A stretch of 64,000 bases of DNA from JBOCEF01 sp047610385 (GCA_047610385.1 JBLGAC010000006.1:59571-123570); one strand, 5' to 3'. Shown: positions 10,241-19,678, counted from the first letter of the stretch. Notes: generated by a model not told the origin, from the sequence alone. A program made the numbers and translations.

Positions 10241-11308
10241 TCAGGCCGCGCGCACCGCGCGTCGGCGAAAAGCGTGGGTCCAAGCATCGGCGAACGCATC
10301 GATCTGGGCGGCGGTCGTCGCGGGACCAAGCGAGACGCGCAGTGCGCACCCCGCCAAATCATCGGGGATCCCCATGGCCGACAGCGCCCCGATCGGCCCC
10401 GCCTTGCCTGAGGAGCAGGCCGATCCTGCGCTGACCGCAAAACCAGCCAGATCCATCTGCATGACCTGAAGCTCTCCGCGCCAGCCAGGGGCCAGAAACA
10501 ACGAGGTGTTGGGCAGTCGTGCAGCATCATACCCAACAAATATGATCCCCTCGCCGGCCTGTTCAAGGCGCGTTTCAAGATGGTCGCGCAGGGCGCGCAC
10601 CCCATCCCAAACGCCCGCGTCGAGGTCCGATTTTGCGGCCCGTGCTGCCGCGCCCATGCCAGCAATGCCAATCAGGTTCTCAGTGCCAGCGCGGCGGCCA
10701 AGCTCCTGCCCGCCACCAGGTTGGGCGATGTGGACCCCGGCGCGCAGGATCAGCGCACCGGCGCCTTTCGGCCCGCCGAATTTATGGGCCGACACGATGG
10801 CGCTGTCCTGCACCCGAGCGTCGAAGGCGAACGGGATCTTGCCCGCTGCCTGGGTCGCATCGGCGAACCAGACAGGCGCATCCTCAGCCACTGGCTGGAT
10901 CACGCCAGTTTCGGAATTGGCGATCTGCAGCGCGACGGGGTGCGGACCTGCCACGCGCACAGCGCGGCCTTGGGCGTCCACCGCCAGCGCGGGGGTCCCG
11001 GACAAGCGGCCCAGATGCGCGCGCACTGCGGCATGTTCCAGCGGCGCCCCGACCAGATCGGGGATGTCGGACAGGCGCAGGGCAGCGGCCTCTGTGGCGC
11101 CAGAGGTAAAGATAACCTCATCGGGCGCGCAGCCGACCAGGGCGGCGACATCCTCGCGCGCGGCCTCAATGCACATGCGCGCGGCGCGCCCTTCGGCATG
11201 GACCGAGGACGGGTTGGCGCACAGCTCCATCGCCGCAGTCATCGCAGCGCGGGCCTCAGGGCGCAGCGGGGCGCTGGCGTTCCAATCAAGATAGATGCGT
11301 GCATTCAT
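10241..11308 (-). CDS. Group I (IscS/NifS-like) cysteine desulfurase
   Basis: Class V aminotransferase of 355 residues starting MNARIYLDWNASAPLRPEA. It has the PLP lysine in SAHKFGGPKGAG and the mobile-loop cysteine in SAGSACSSGKAG, which mark the IscS/NifS group rather than SufS. The start at 11308 overlaps the end of iscR by 4 bases; upstream in-frame codons lie inside iscR and are not family-like. With sufS in the same operon, two desulfurases of different groups are co-transcribed, perhaps for different acceptors. Confidence 0.92.
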   Translation of the reverse strand: MNARIYLDWNASAPLRPEARAAMTAAMELCANPSSVHAEGRAARMCIEAAREDVAALVGCAPDEVIFTSGATEAAALRLSDIPDLVGAPLEHAAVRAHLGRLSGTPALAVDAQGRAVRVAGPHPVALQIANSETGVIQPVAEDAPVWFADATQAAGKIPFAFDARVQDSAIVSAHKFGGPKGAGALILRAGVHIAQPGGGQELGRRAGTENLIGIAGMGAAARAAKSDLDAGVWDGVRALRDHLETRLEQAGEGIIFVGYDAARLPNTSLFLAPGWRGELQVMQMDLAGFAVSAGSACSSGKAGPIGALSAMGIPDDLAGCALRVSLGPATTAAQIDAFADAWTHAFRRRAVRAA

Positions 11309-11793
11309 GCCGAACGCTCCGCCACCAGCAGCGCCGAAAAATCGGGCACCGCGGGGCATGGCGTCATCTGGTCCGCCACCACATCGGCCAGCGTCGTGCG
11401 GGTCAAGAACACGTGCACATGGGCGGAAAGCTGCTCCCAAAGGTTGTGCGTCAGGCATATTTCCGGCGATCCGCCGCAGCCTTCACCGATTCGCCCGTCG
11501 CAGCCCATGGCGTTCAGACGCTCATCCACCGCGGTCATGATGTCGGCGATGGAAATTGCTGCCGGCGCACGCGCCAGCCGATATCCACCACCGGGGCCAC
11601 GCACGCTTTCCACCAGACCGGCGCGGCGCAGACGCACGAAAAGCTGTTCGAGATAGGACAACGAAATGCTCTGCCGCTGCGCAATTTCTGACAAGGAAAC
11701 AAGGAGATCAGGCGTCTCGCCGGGCGATGCGCCATTAAGCGCGATGTCCGCCAGCGCCGTGACAGCGTAGCGTCCCTTGGTGCTGAGCTTCAT
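11305..11793 (-). CDS. iscR: Rrf2-family Fe-S sensor regulator IscR
   Basis: A 162-residue winged-helix repressor starting MKLSTKGRYAVTALADIAL, with GGAGG 7 bases upstream. Three cysteines and a histidine (about C98, C106, C113 and H116, within GCDG...ICLTHNLW) match the [2Fe-2S] ligands of IscR. The protein should therefore sense cluster supply, repressing its operon when holo and releasing it under iron or oxidative stress. It is the first gene of the suf operon, with a palindrome over the likely promoter at 11947-11967. Confidence 0.94.
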   Translation of the reverse strand: MKLSTKGRYAVTALADIALNGASPGETPDLLVSLSEIAQRQSISLSYLEQLFVRLRRAGLVESVRGPGGGYRLARAPAAISIADIMTAVDERLNAMGCDGRIGEGCGGSPEICLTHNLWEQLSAHVHVFLTRTTLADVVADQMTPCPAVPDFSALLVAERSA

Positions 11794-11946
11794 CTGCGCC
11801 TCCTCCTCTTGCCGCATCCGCGTGCGCTGAATTTGTGCTGTGCGCCTTGCAATCGGGCGCACCCACGCAGGCCGCCGCCCCCGCCGGAGTTGACGTTTGC
11901 GCGACCAACCACTAACTGCGATATCAACAGGCTCGCGGCGCCGCTG

Positions 11947-11967
11947 AACTTGGAACCTTTCTAAGTT
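11947..11967. promoter_or_regulatory. Palindromic operator upstream of iscR (candidate IscR site)
   Basis: A 21-base near-perfect palindrome: on the minus strand AACTTAGAA, then AGG, then TTCCAAGTT, so 8 of 9 arm positions pair. It overlaps the -10 of the predicted iscR promoter, where a repressor would block transcription. It also lies about 80 bases upstream of the divergent hydrolase start. Autoregulation by IscR is inferred. Confidence 0.6.
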
Positions 11968-11986
11968 GCCTGACGAAATCAGTCAA
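11958..11986 (-). promoter_or_regulatory. Predicted promoter of the iscR-suf operon
   Basis: On the minus strand TTGACT (11986-11981) is followed by a 17-base spacer and TAGAAA (11963-11958). These match the -35 and -10 consensus at 5/6 and 4/6 positions. The palindrome at 11947-11967 covers the -10. Confidence 0.5.
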
Positions 11987-12047
11987 GCTTTGACGGGCCA
12001 TGCCCCGGCCGGCGCTGCAGAAAACAAAAAGCAAGGACGCGTTCACT

Positions 12048-12701
12048 ATGCCCGAGGTGATTTTTCCCGGCCCCGATGGACGGCTGGAAGGCCGCTATCA
12101 CCCGCAAAAGGCCAAGGATGCGCCAATCGCCCTGGTCCTGCACCCCCACCCCCAGTTCGGGGGCACCATGAACAACAAGGTGGTCTACAACCTGCACTAC
12201 GCCTTTCATCGGCTGGGCTTTTCGGTGCTGCGGTTCAATTTCCGCGGCGTCGGGCGCAGCCAGGGCGAATACGATCAGGGCATCGGAGAGCTGTCGGACG
12301 CGGCCGCAGCGCTCGATTATATGCAGGGCCTGAACCCGAACGCAAAAACCACATGGGTCGGTGGCTTCAGCTTCGGTGCGTGGATCGGCATGCAGCTTTT
12401 GATGCGCCGGCCAGAGATTTCGGGCTTCGTGTCCATCGCCCCGCCGGCGAACATGTACGACTTCACGTTCCTGGCGCCCTGCCCGTCCTCGGGCATCATC
12501 ATCAACGGTGCTGCGGACCGCATCGCTCCGGCACCTGATGTGCAAAAGCTGGTCGACAAACTGCATCAGCAAAAGGGCATCACCATCACCCACGAAGTGG
12601 TGCCGGACGCGAGCCATTTCTTCGAAAAGCAGCTCGACAGCATGATCGGCACGGTCGAAGATTACGTGCGTGTGCGCATGCAGGAACAGGCCGCCGTCTA
12701 A
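12048..12701 (+). CDS. Alpha/beta hydrolase
   Basis: A 217-residue alpha/beta hydrolase starting MPEVIFPGPDGRLEGRYH. Catalytic features seen are the nucleophile elbow GGFSFGAW (Ser), an acid candidate in GAADRIAP and a histidine in VPDASHFF; the oxyanion-side motif HPHPQFGGTMNN is typical of this family of small serine hydrolases. The ATG at 12048 fits the family start; an in-frame ATG at 12000 adds 16 unlike residues. The substrate is unknown. It is divergent from iscR and shares the control region, so Fe-S-linked regulation is possible. Confidence 0.85.
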   Translation: MPEVIFPGPDGRLEGRYHPQKAKDAPIALVLHPHPQFGGTMNNKVVYNLHYAFHRLGFSVLRFNFRGVGRSQGEYDQGIGELSDAAAALDYMQGLNPNAKTTWVGGFSFGAWIGMQLLMRRPEISGFVSIAPPANMYDFTFLAPCPSSGIIINGAADRIAPAPDVQKLVDKLHQQKGITITHEVVPDASHFFEKQLDSMIGTVEDYVRVRMQEQAAV

Positions 12702-12774
12702 GCCTATGCCAGGGGCGGGCGACCCTACCGGGCAGCGACACGGCACATCGACCATGGGGCGGGGGGAAACCTCC

Positions 12775-12836
12775 GCCTTTTTCCGCGCCCCCCGCCTTTT
12801 TCCGCGCCCCCTGCCTTTTTCCGCGCCCCCCGCCCC
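12775..12836. repeat. 19-bp tandem repeat, three copies
   Basis: Copies start at 12775, 12794 and 12813 (GCCTTTTTCCGCGCCCCCC with one C/T change), and a fourth begins at 12832 and breaks off. The spacing is exactly 19 bases. It lies between the convergent hydrolase and anmK genes. Each copy has a T5 run followed by a C-rich tract. Confidence 0.85.
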
Positions 12837-12887
12837 GCGCGCGCGGCAGCTCGACCGCGGGAGGGTCAATCCCTGCAAGGGCGACGC

Positions 12888-14042
12888 TCAGGGCCGCGCG
12901 ATCCGCCCGCCTGCCATCGGCGCCTTGCAACCGGTGGTTCCGGGCGCTGACAGCGGCAGGCCGCGCGCGACCCGCACCGCAAGCCATGCAAACGCCTGCG
13001 CCTCCAGCATGTCGCCGTCGAACCCTGCGGCTTCGACCGCGTCCACCGGGGCCGACACCCGCGCCGCCAGCATTGCCATAAAGGCCGGGTTCCTGCGCCC
13101 ACCCCCCGTGACCAGCCAGCGCGACACCGGCGCGGGGAAATGCGCCTCAGCCGCTGCGGCCAGCCGCGCCGACAGGGCGGTCAGCGTCGCGGCGCCATCT
13201 TCAGTGCTCAGCCCCGTCATGCCCGCCGCCGCATCGGCGAAATCATTGCGGTCGAGCGATTTTGGCGGCCGCCGCGCCGCCCATTCTGTCCCTGAGCTGC
13301 GCGCCAAAAGCGCCTCATCAACCTGGCCCGCCAGCGCCAGCGCGCCGCCAGCGTCGAACGCGGCGCCGGTGCGTGCGCGCACCCAGTCATCAATCGGCGC
13401 GTTGGCGGGGCCGGTGTCAAAGGCCAGCAATGCGCCCGGCGCCTCCGGCCCTGTCGCGCGCGGGTCGATCCAGGTGATGTTGCCGACCCCACCCAGATTG
13501 AGCACCGCAATCGGCCCCGTGGCCGCCATCGACCGGGCCATGGCGAAATGAAAGAACGGTGCCAACGGCGCGCCCTGCCCGCCCGCTTTCATGTCGGCGC
13601 TGCGAAAATCCCATGCCACCGGGCGGCGCAGCGCGCGCGCCAACGCGGCGCCGTCGCCAAGCTGCCAGGTCCAGCCCTGATCTGGCGCATGGGCGACGGT
13701 CTGGCCATGAAACCCGATGATCGCAGCGTCCAGCGCGCCGGGCTGGGCCAACAGGCGCGCAGCGGCGGCGGCATGGGCGGCGTCGACCTCTGCCTCAGCC
13801 CTCAGCAGCAGATCTGCGTCGGGGCCAAGCGCGGGGCGGAATCGGCGCCAATCGCCATGAACCGCGCGCACCGCATCAACCTCAGCGCCGCCATACGGCA
13901 CGCCGATCGAGGGGCCCAGCGCGTCAATCGTGATCCCGTCGGTCAGGACCATGGCGGCGTCCACGCCATCCATCGCGGTGCCCGACATCAGCCCCAGCGC
14001 CCAGATGGGGCCGTCCTCCAGCCCCTCAACCTTGCCTGACAT
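12888..14042 (-). CDS. anmK: Anhydro-N-acetylmuramic acid kinase AnmK
   Basis: A 384-residue cytoplasmic kinase that phosphorylates 1,6-anhydro-MurNAc during peptidoglycan recycling. Family motifs are GLMSGTAMDGVDAAM near the N-terminus, IGFHGQTVAHAP, LNLGGVGNIT, FDTGPANAPIDDW and VTGGGRRNP. The length is normal. It is divergent from tyrS, with the two starts about 84 bases apart. Confidence 0.94.
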   Translation of the reverse strand: MSGKVEGLEDGPIWALGLMSGTAMDGVDAAMVLTDGITIDALGPSIGVPYGGAEVDAVRAVHGDWRRFRPALGPDADLLLRAEAEVDAAHAAAAARLLAQPGALDAAIIGFHGQTVAHAPDQGWTWQLGDGAALARALRRPVAWDFRSADMKAGGQGAPLAPFFHFAMARSMAATGPIAVLNLGGVGNITWIDPRATGPEAPGALLAFDTGPANAPIDDWVRARTGAAFDAGGALALAGQVDEALLARSSGTEWAARRPPKSLDRNDFADAAAGMTGLSTEDGAATLTALSARLAAAAEAHFPAPVSRWLVTGGGRRNPAFMAMLAARVSAPVDAVEAAGFDGDMLEAQAFAWLAVRVARGLPLSAPGTTGCKAPMAGGRIARP

Positions 14043-14125
14043 GCGCGGCCCCCTTTACATTTTTGCGCCCGAAGGGGCAGATACGGCCCACAACTGACCG
14101 CCGATCACGCCCGAAGGACCCGAAC

Positions 14126-15379
14126 ATGACATTCGCCCCCAAATCGGACTTTCTCGCCACCATGCTGGCACGCGGCTTCGTCAATGACTGCACCGATATG
14201 GAAGGTCTCGACAAGGCGCTGATCGACGACATCGTCCCAGGGTATATCGGGTTCGACTGCACCGCGGACAGTCTGCACATCGGATCCCTGCTGCCGATCA
14301 TGATGCTGCGCTGGCTGCAAAAGACCGGGCACAAGCCGATCGCGCTGATGGGCGGCGGCACCACCAAGATCGGTGATCCGTCGGGCAAGGACGAATCGCG
14401 CCAATTGCTGACGGTGGAGAAAATTGGCGAGAACATGGACGGCATCCGCCGCGTGTTCGACAAATACCTGACCTTCGGCGGCGGGCCGAAAGACGCGATC
14501 ATGCCCAACAACGCCGACTGGCTTGATCACATCAACTACATCGATTTCCTGCGCGATTATGGCCGCCATTTCACCATCAACCGGATGCTGAGTTTTGACA
14601 GCGTCAAGCTGCGGCTTGATCGTGAACAGCCGCTGACATTCCTTGAATTCAACTACATGCTGCTGCAAGCCTATGACTTTCAGGAGCTTTATAAGCGCTT
14701 CGAGTGCCGCCTGCAGATGGGCGGGTCCGACCAGTGGGGCAACATCCTCAACGGTGTCGATCTGACCCGGCGCGTGGCGGGGGGGGGCGTGTTCGGCCTG
14801 ACCACCCCGCTGCTGACCAAGGCGGACGGGTCCAAAATGGGCAAGACCGCCGGTGGTGCCGTGTGGTTGAACGAGGACAAGCTGCCCGCCTATGATTTCT
14901 GGCAGTACTGGCGCAACACGCTCGATGCGGATGTGCACCGGTTCCTGAAGCTCTTCACCGAGCTGCCCTTGGCTGAATGTGACCGGTTGGGGCGCCTGCA
15001 GGGCGCCGACATCAACGAGGCGAAGATCGTGCTGGCCAATGAGGTCACCACCCTGGCCCATGGCCGCAAGGCCGCTGAGACCGCCGCCGCCACCGCGCAT
15101 GAGACGTTCGAAGAAGGCGGCGCCGGGGCCGACCTGCCCACCGTGGCGCTGAACGCGGCTGAACTGGCGGATGGCGTGTCCTTTGCGCAGCTTCTGGTGC
15201 GCGCAGGCCTCGCGCCTTCGGGCAAGGAAGCCAAGCGCATCATCCAAAGCGGCGGCGCGCGCATCAACGATGCGGCTGAGGCCAATGCCGGCCGTATGAT
15301 TGCCACCGCCGATCTGGCGGGCGGGCCGGTCAAGATCTCCGCAGGGCGCAAGAAGCACGCGCTGATCGTCGCCGAATAG
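14126..15379 (+). CDS. tyrS: Tyrosyl-tRNA synthetase
   Basis: A 417-residue class I synthetase that charges tRNA-Tyr. The HIGH-type motif is DSLHIGSLLP, the KMSKS-type motif is GSKMGKTAGG, and the C-terminal S4-like RNA-binding part reads KEAKRIIQSGGARIND. The start at 14126 has GAAGGA 8 bases upstream; an in-frame ATG at 14063 would add 21 residues unlike the family. It ends 7 bases from the end of a convergent AsmA-like gene. Confidence 0.96.
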   Translation: MTFAPKSDFLATMLARGFVNDCTDMEGLDKALIDDIVPGYIGFDCTADSLHIGSLLPIMMLRWLQKTGHKPIALMGGGTTKIGDPSGKDESRQLLTVEKIGENMDGIRRVFDKYLTFGGGPKDAIMPNNADWLDHINYIDFLRDYGRHFTINRMLSFDSVKLRLDREQPLTFLEFNYMLLQAYDFQELYKRFECRLQMGGSDQWGNILNGVDLTRRVAGGGVFGLTTPLLTKADGSKMGKTAGGAVWLNEDKLPAYDFWQYWRNTLDADVHRFLKLFTELPLAECDRLGRLQGADINEAKIVLANEVTTLAHGRKAAETAAATAHETFEEGGAGADLPTVALNAAELADGVSFAQLLVRAGLAPSGKEAKRIIQSGGARINDAAEANAGRMIATADLAGGPVKISAGRKKHALIVAE

Positions 15380-15386
15380 GCGGCGT

Positions 15387-18300
15387 TCAGCGCTCCACCC
15401 TCTCTGGCTCTGGCGCAGGCGCAGGCGCAGGCTCTGGCGCGGCGGGGGCATCGGGGATGCGGGTTTCGCTGCGCGTGCCCCCGAAGACGCCGCGCAGCAC
15501 GCCGGGGGTCAGCGCCGATAACGGGTTGGCCGAAATGCGCGGATCGTCAGCCGATCCGGTGACGGCAAAGGTGACGCCGATCAGGCCCTCGCCCTCGCCG
15601 CCCAGCAGCGCGCCAACGATGGGCACGCGGTTCAGCACCCCGTTGATCGCGTAGGCGGGCGACAGCACCCCGCGCAGGTCCACCACATCCCTGCGCCGGT
15701 CCCAGATCCCGCCCAGTGTGATCCCCAGGCTGGACCCACGTGCCAGCGCGTTGTCGAGCCGCAGAACCTGGTCTTCAAGCACAAACGGTGCCTCGATGCG
15801 GTCAAAGGACAGACCGCCGGTCCCCGCGCGCTCCACCACCCCGAACAGGGATGCGGCGGCCAGCGCGCGCACCAGCGCACCGTCAGCGCGAAGCTGCATG
15901 CCCTTGATCACCGCGGTGCCGCTGATCCGCCGCGCCTGCCCCGTGCCGGTCAGATTGGCGTCGAGGGTCAACGCCCCGCCGCGCCCGTCCTCGAACAGGT
16001 CCAGATCACGCAGCGCCGCGCCCGCGTCGTCAGCGGTGATGCGCAGATGCGACGGCGCGCCCGCGGCTGCGCGCTTCCATGTCGCCGCCACCGGCGCACC
16101 GCCACCGGCCTTGCCGGTCAGCGTGGCGGTTGCCGCGCCGCCTTCGCCCAGCTCCGCCTCAGCCCTCGCGCCGTGCAGGACCATGCCTTGCGCAAGGGTC
16201 AGCCGGTCAATCCGCGCATCGAGGGTAAGCGCCCCGACCTCGCCGCCATCTCCATCCCCCGCCGCATCGCCCAGCGCCGCAAGGTCAAGGAACGGGCCGT
16301 CAAAGCGCAGCGTCGCGCCCGCGTCCGCCACGGCATAATCAATCGCGCCTTCGGCCAGCCCCGCCAGCACCAGCCGCGACAGGCGCACTGAGGTCAGCCC
16401 ACCCCCGGCCAGATCAGCGGTCAGCTTCCCCTCCAACCCCAGCCCCGGCGCATTGGCGGTCAGCCGCGACAGGGTCAGCGTCGCGCCCCCCGCGCGGCCC
16501 GCAAGCGAGACCCGCGCGCGCGCATCAACGCCCTTGCGCCAGCCGATCGCGGGAATTTCCAGCGCGGCCTTGTCGAAATTCACATCTGCCGACAGCGACG
16601 CGGCCCCTTGGCGCGCGATTGCAATGCGCGCGCGTGCCCAGCCCGCACCGGCGCCTATGATCATGTCCGCGACGCCCAGCCGCGTCAGCGCCGCCTGCCC
16701 AATCGCCCCGGCCAGATTGATCTGCGTCGGCGCAGCGCCGGGCGCGGGGGCAAAGGTTTCCTCCCACGCCACGGACATTGGCAGCCCGTCCACCACCGCG
16801 TCAGCAGTCAGGGTCAGGCCCATCTGATCCACCCGCAGCGCCGCGCTGCGGGCGCGCGCTGGCAGCCCCACACCGGGCAGCGCCAGCGACAGATCGGTCA
16901 ACTCCGCCGCCACCGAAAGCGTGACATCCCCCAGCGCGAGGTCGTTCAGCAGCGGCAGCCGCACCTGCGTGGTCCCGGCCCCGCGCCCACCCACGATGCC
17001 CAGATCAACGCCGAGGGCGCTGATGAAGCCCAAAGGCGGTTGATCAATCAGGATCAGGATGTCGGCGACGGCGCCTTCGGCGACCATCGACACGTCTCCG
17101 AACGGGATCTGCACCGCAACATCGGCGATGGCAAAGGATGATCCGTCCAGCGTGATCACCCCACCGCCCGGCACCACGGTGTGGGCGTGGGTGACGAAGG
17201 CATCGAAGCGCCCCGGCCCGCCGGGCGCGATTGTCACCCGGCCTTGGCCAACCGCGCCTTCAAGGGTCGGCAGACCTGCCAGAACTGACGCGTGTGCGTC
17301 CGAAAACGTGAAATCCATATCGGCCGACGCCGCGCCATCTGCGAACCGTGCCGCCAGATCCAGCGTGTCGATGGTGCCGCCCAGAATATGGTCTGCCACC
17401 CAATTGCGCGCACCGGGCGCCAGGCCGCGCGGCCAGTTGGGTGCCAACGTCGCAGCATCAATCGGGGCGATGGCGCGCGCGCGCAGATCGCCGCGCCAAC
17501 CGCCATCGACCAAGGATGCCCCCCCCGACGCCGACAGCGCGAGGCCGGGCGCCTCGATCACCGCTTCGTCCAACCGGAAGGCCTGTGTGTCAAACGACAT
17601 CTCACCTGCCAGACGGCCCGGCCCAAAGCCCATCGGTTCGGCAAACCCCGCCGCCTCGGTCAGCGAAACATCCTCAATGATCAGCGAGAGCCCGGCGCCA
17701 AGCGCCCGCCCCGCCGCGTCCCGGCGCAAGGTCCCGACGCCTGACAGCCGCAGCGACCCGAGGCCACCGGTGATTTCCGCCGCATCAATCACCAGACGGT
17801 CGGCATCAGCCTCAAGCCTCAGCGAGATCTGCGCGCCGTCAAGCTGCGCAGCATCGCCGTCAAGCCCCCGGATCAGGCCCGCACCGGCAGACAGGCGCGC
17901 GGTCATTACACGCGTTGCGCCCGCATCGGTGATCACGCCAGAAAACCGCCCGGTCAACGGCGCCGACACCGCGCCCAGAACCGCCAGCGGCGGGAAGGCA
18001 GCCGCGACCTCTGCCCCGGTGGCCCCAGCAAGCGTCATCGACACCACGGTTTCGCCGATCTCGTCTTCGGCGGCTGAGGCACGGCGCGCAATCAGGCGCA
18101 GCCACGGGGCCGGGGCGCCGGGCTGGGCGGCCAACAGCTCCGCGCTCAGCGCATCTGCGTCGCGGCGCACGCGCATCTGCATGCCAGACGCGGTCCAGCT
18201 GCGCCCGGCGGCGATGTCGTTGAAGGTCAGGCGCAGATCGCGCCCTTCGACCAGTTTCAACCGATCCAGACCGCCGATCATGGTCTGTGCTTCGCGCAAC

Positions 18301-18857
18301 ATCCCGACAGCCCCCAAGGCGGGGGCGGTGCCGTGCGTCTGCGCAGCGCCAGGCATCCCCACACCGCCATGCACAACGCCGTCTGCATCGCGGGTGATGG
18401 TGACCGCCAGCCCGCTGACCACAATCTGCGTCGGCGACACCACACCCTTGAGCGCGTCAAGCACATGGACCCGCACCGACACCTCTGGCGCGCGGGCGAT
18501 CACGGCACCGGCACCATCGCGCAAGGTCAGCCCCTTGATCCTGAGGCCCGGCGGCAGGCCCTTGCGGCTGAGGTCAAACACCAGATCTTCGATTTCGATG
18601 CTGCGTCCGGGCATTTCGGTGGACACCTGTTCAGCCGCAAACTGCGCCAGATCGCCCAGCGACACCGGCCCCGCCGACAGCCTGAGCGCAAGCGCCCCCC
18701 CCCCGAGCAGCGCCAGCAGCATCACCCCCGACGCCGCATTGCCCAGCCGCCGCAGCGCCCAATCGGACGCGCGCTGCGATGCAGGGCGCCGAGCAGCACG
18801 GGCCCGGACCTTCCGGCCCAGCCGCGTGCGCGCGTGATGACGATGAGCAGCGGTCAT
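15387..18857 (-). CDS. AsmA-like (YhdP/TamB-type) envelope protein
   Basis: A 1156-residue protein with a basic N-terminus, one membrane segment (about residues 43-61, ASGVMLLALLGGGALALRL) and a long periplasmic region. The beta-rich stretches, including SIEIEDLVFDLSRKGLPPGL and the late region (LDLRGVLSPAYAINGVLNRV), match DUF3971/AsmA_2 proteins of the YhdP group. Such proteins are thought to form bridge-like lipid channels from inner to outer membrane. The C-terminus ends in an Ala-Pro-Glu tail. It stands alone, convergent with tyrS. Confidence 0.85.
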   Translation of the reverse strand: MTAAHRHHARTRLGRKVRARAARRPASQRASDWALRRLGNAASGVMLLALLGGGALALRLSAGPVSLGDLAQFAAEQVSTEMPGRSIEIEDLVFDLSRKGLPPGLRIKGLTLRDGAGAVIARAPEVSVRVHVLDALKGVVSPTQIVVSGLAVTITRDADGVVHGGVGMPGAAQTHGTAPALGAVGMLREAQTMIGGLDRLKLVEGRDLRLTFNDIAAGRSWTASGMQMRVRRDADALSAELLAAQPGAPAPWLRLIARRASAAEDEIGETVVSMTLAGATGAEVAAAFPPLAVLGAVSAPLTGRFSGVITDAGATRVMTARLSAGAGLIRGLDGDAAQLDGAQISLRLEADADRLVIDAAEITGGLGSLRLSGVGTLRRDAAGRALGAGLSLIIEDVSLTEAAGFAEPMGFGPGRLAGEMSFDTQAFRLDEAVIEAPGLALSASGGASLVDGGWRGDLRARAIAPIDAATLAPNWPRGLAPGARNWVADHILGGTIDTLDLAARFADGAASADMDFTFSDAHASVLAGLPTLEGAVGQGRVTIAPGGPGRFDAFVTHAHTVVPGGGVITLDGSSFAIADVAVQIPFGDVSMVAEGAVADILILIDQPPLGFISALGVDLGIVGGRGAGTTQVRLPLLNDLALGDVTLSVAAELTDLSLALPGVGLPARARSAALRVDQMGLTLTADAVVDGLPMSVAWEETFAPAPGAAPTQINLAGAIGQAALTRLGVADMIIGAGAGWARARIAIARQGAASLSADVNFDKAALEIPAIGWRKGVDARARVSLAGRAGGATLTLSRLTANAPGLGLEGKLTADLAGGGLTSVRLSRLVLAGLAEGAIDYAVADAGATLRFDGPFLDLAALGDAAGDGDGGEVGALTLDARIDRLTLAQGMVLHGARAEAELGEGGAATATLTGKAGGGAPVAATWKRAAAGAPSHLRITADDAGAALRDLDLFEDGRGGALTLDANLTGTGQARRISGTAVIKGMQLRADGALVRALAAASLFGVVERAGTGGLSFDRIEAPFVLEDQVLRLDNALARGSSLGITLGGIWDRRRDVVDLRGVLSPAYAINGVLNRVPIVGALLGGEGEGLIGVTFAVTGSADDPRISANPLSALTPGVLRGVFGGTRSETRIPDAPAAPEPAPAPAPEPERVER

Positions 18858-19060
18858 GAAGGGTCAGGCGTCTCCGGCGGCTGGTTGCGTGGCGGCGGCG
18901 TGGCGGTGCGGCAGTGCGGCAGTGGGGGGGCGGGTGGGGGCGACCGTGCCCCTTGACCCCCTTGATCCCGGCGCGCGGGGGTGCATGTTGTCGCGCACAC
19001 ACTCGGCAATTGCCGCGATGCGCGCAATATATGGCCCCGCGCACCAAAGGAGAAGCGCCC

Positions 19061-19564
19061 ATGACCGATCATACCGAGACGTCGCCCCCGCAGGTGCCCG
19101 CACCGCAAAACATCGGCGACCCGGCACCGGGGTTTGATTTGCCGCGCGATGGCGGTGGGTCGGTGTCGCTGGCGTCGCTGGCCGGACAGACGGTCGTGGT
19201 CTATTTCTACCCCAAGGACGACACCTCGGGCTGCACCAAAGAAGCGATCGCCTTCACTGAGGCCGCTGAGGATTTCGCCGCCGCCGGGGCCGTGGTGCTG
19301 GGCGTGTCGAAAGACCCGGTAAAACAGCATGACATGTTCAAGGAAAAGCACGGGCTGTCTGTGACCCTACTGTCGGACGAAGACGGCGCGGTCTGTGGCG
19401 CCTATGGCGTGTGGGTTGAGAAATCCATGTATGGCCGCAAATACATGGGGATAGAACGCGCCACTTTCCTGATCGGCCCCGACGGCGCGTTCAGACAGAT
19501 CTGGCGCAAGGTCAAGGTCCCCGGCCACGCGGCCGCGGTGCTCAAAGCCGCACGGTCCCTCTAA
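19061..19564 (+). CDS. bcp: Thioredoxin-dependent thiol peroxidase (Bcp/PrxQ)
   Basis: A 167-residue peroxiredoxin that reduces hydroperoxides in the cytoplasm. The peroxidatic cysteine is in DDTSGCTKEAIAF. The resolving cysteine found five residues later in E. coli Bcp is absent (Ile-Ala instead); another cysteine occurs in GAVCGAYGVW. The start at 19061 has AAGGAG 9 bases upstream; longer in-frame versions begin with non-family residues. It precedes the riboflavin genes on the same strand, 114 bases away. Confidence 0.93.
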   Translation: MTDHTETSPPQVPAPQNIGDPAPGFDLPRDGGGSVSLASLAGQTVVVYFYPKDDTSGCTKEAIAFTEAAEDFAAAGAVVLGVSKDPVKQHDMFKEKHGLSVTLLSDEDGAVCGAYGVWVEKSMYGRKYMGIERATFLIGPDGAFRQIWRKVKVPGHAAAVLKAARSL

Positions 19565-19678
19565 CCCCTCGCCGGGGCGGGGTTGCTCCGGGGGGCGGGC
19601 GCATCTATGTGTCGACGTTGGTTGTCATGGCGCGTAACGCGCCGCGCGAAGGCGCGAAAGAGCCGAGGGTAGCTGGTC

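Noticed and set aside
14105..15451. 448-codon open frame on the minus strand
   Set aside because: It is antisense to tyrS, which carries clear HIGH and KMSKS-type motifs and S4 domain.
17059..18837. 592-codon open frame on the plus strand
   Set aside because: It lies antisense to the AsmA-like gene and has the Ala/Ser/Arg-rich make-up expected of a shadow in GC-rich DNA.
19565..19678. FMN riboswitch ahead of ribE
   Set aside because: The interval is short and I could not find the conserved FMN aptamer boxes.
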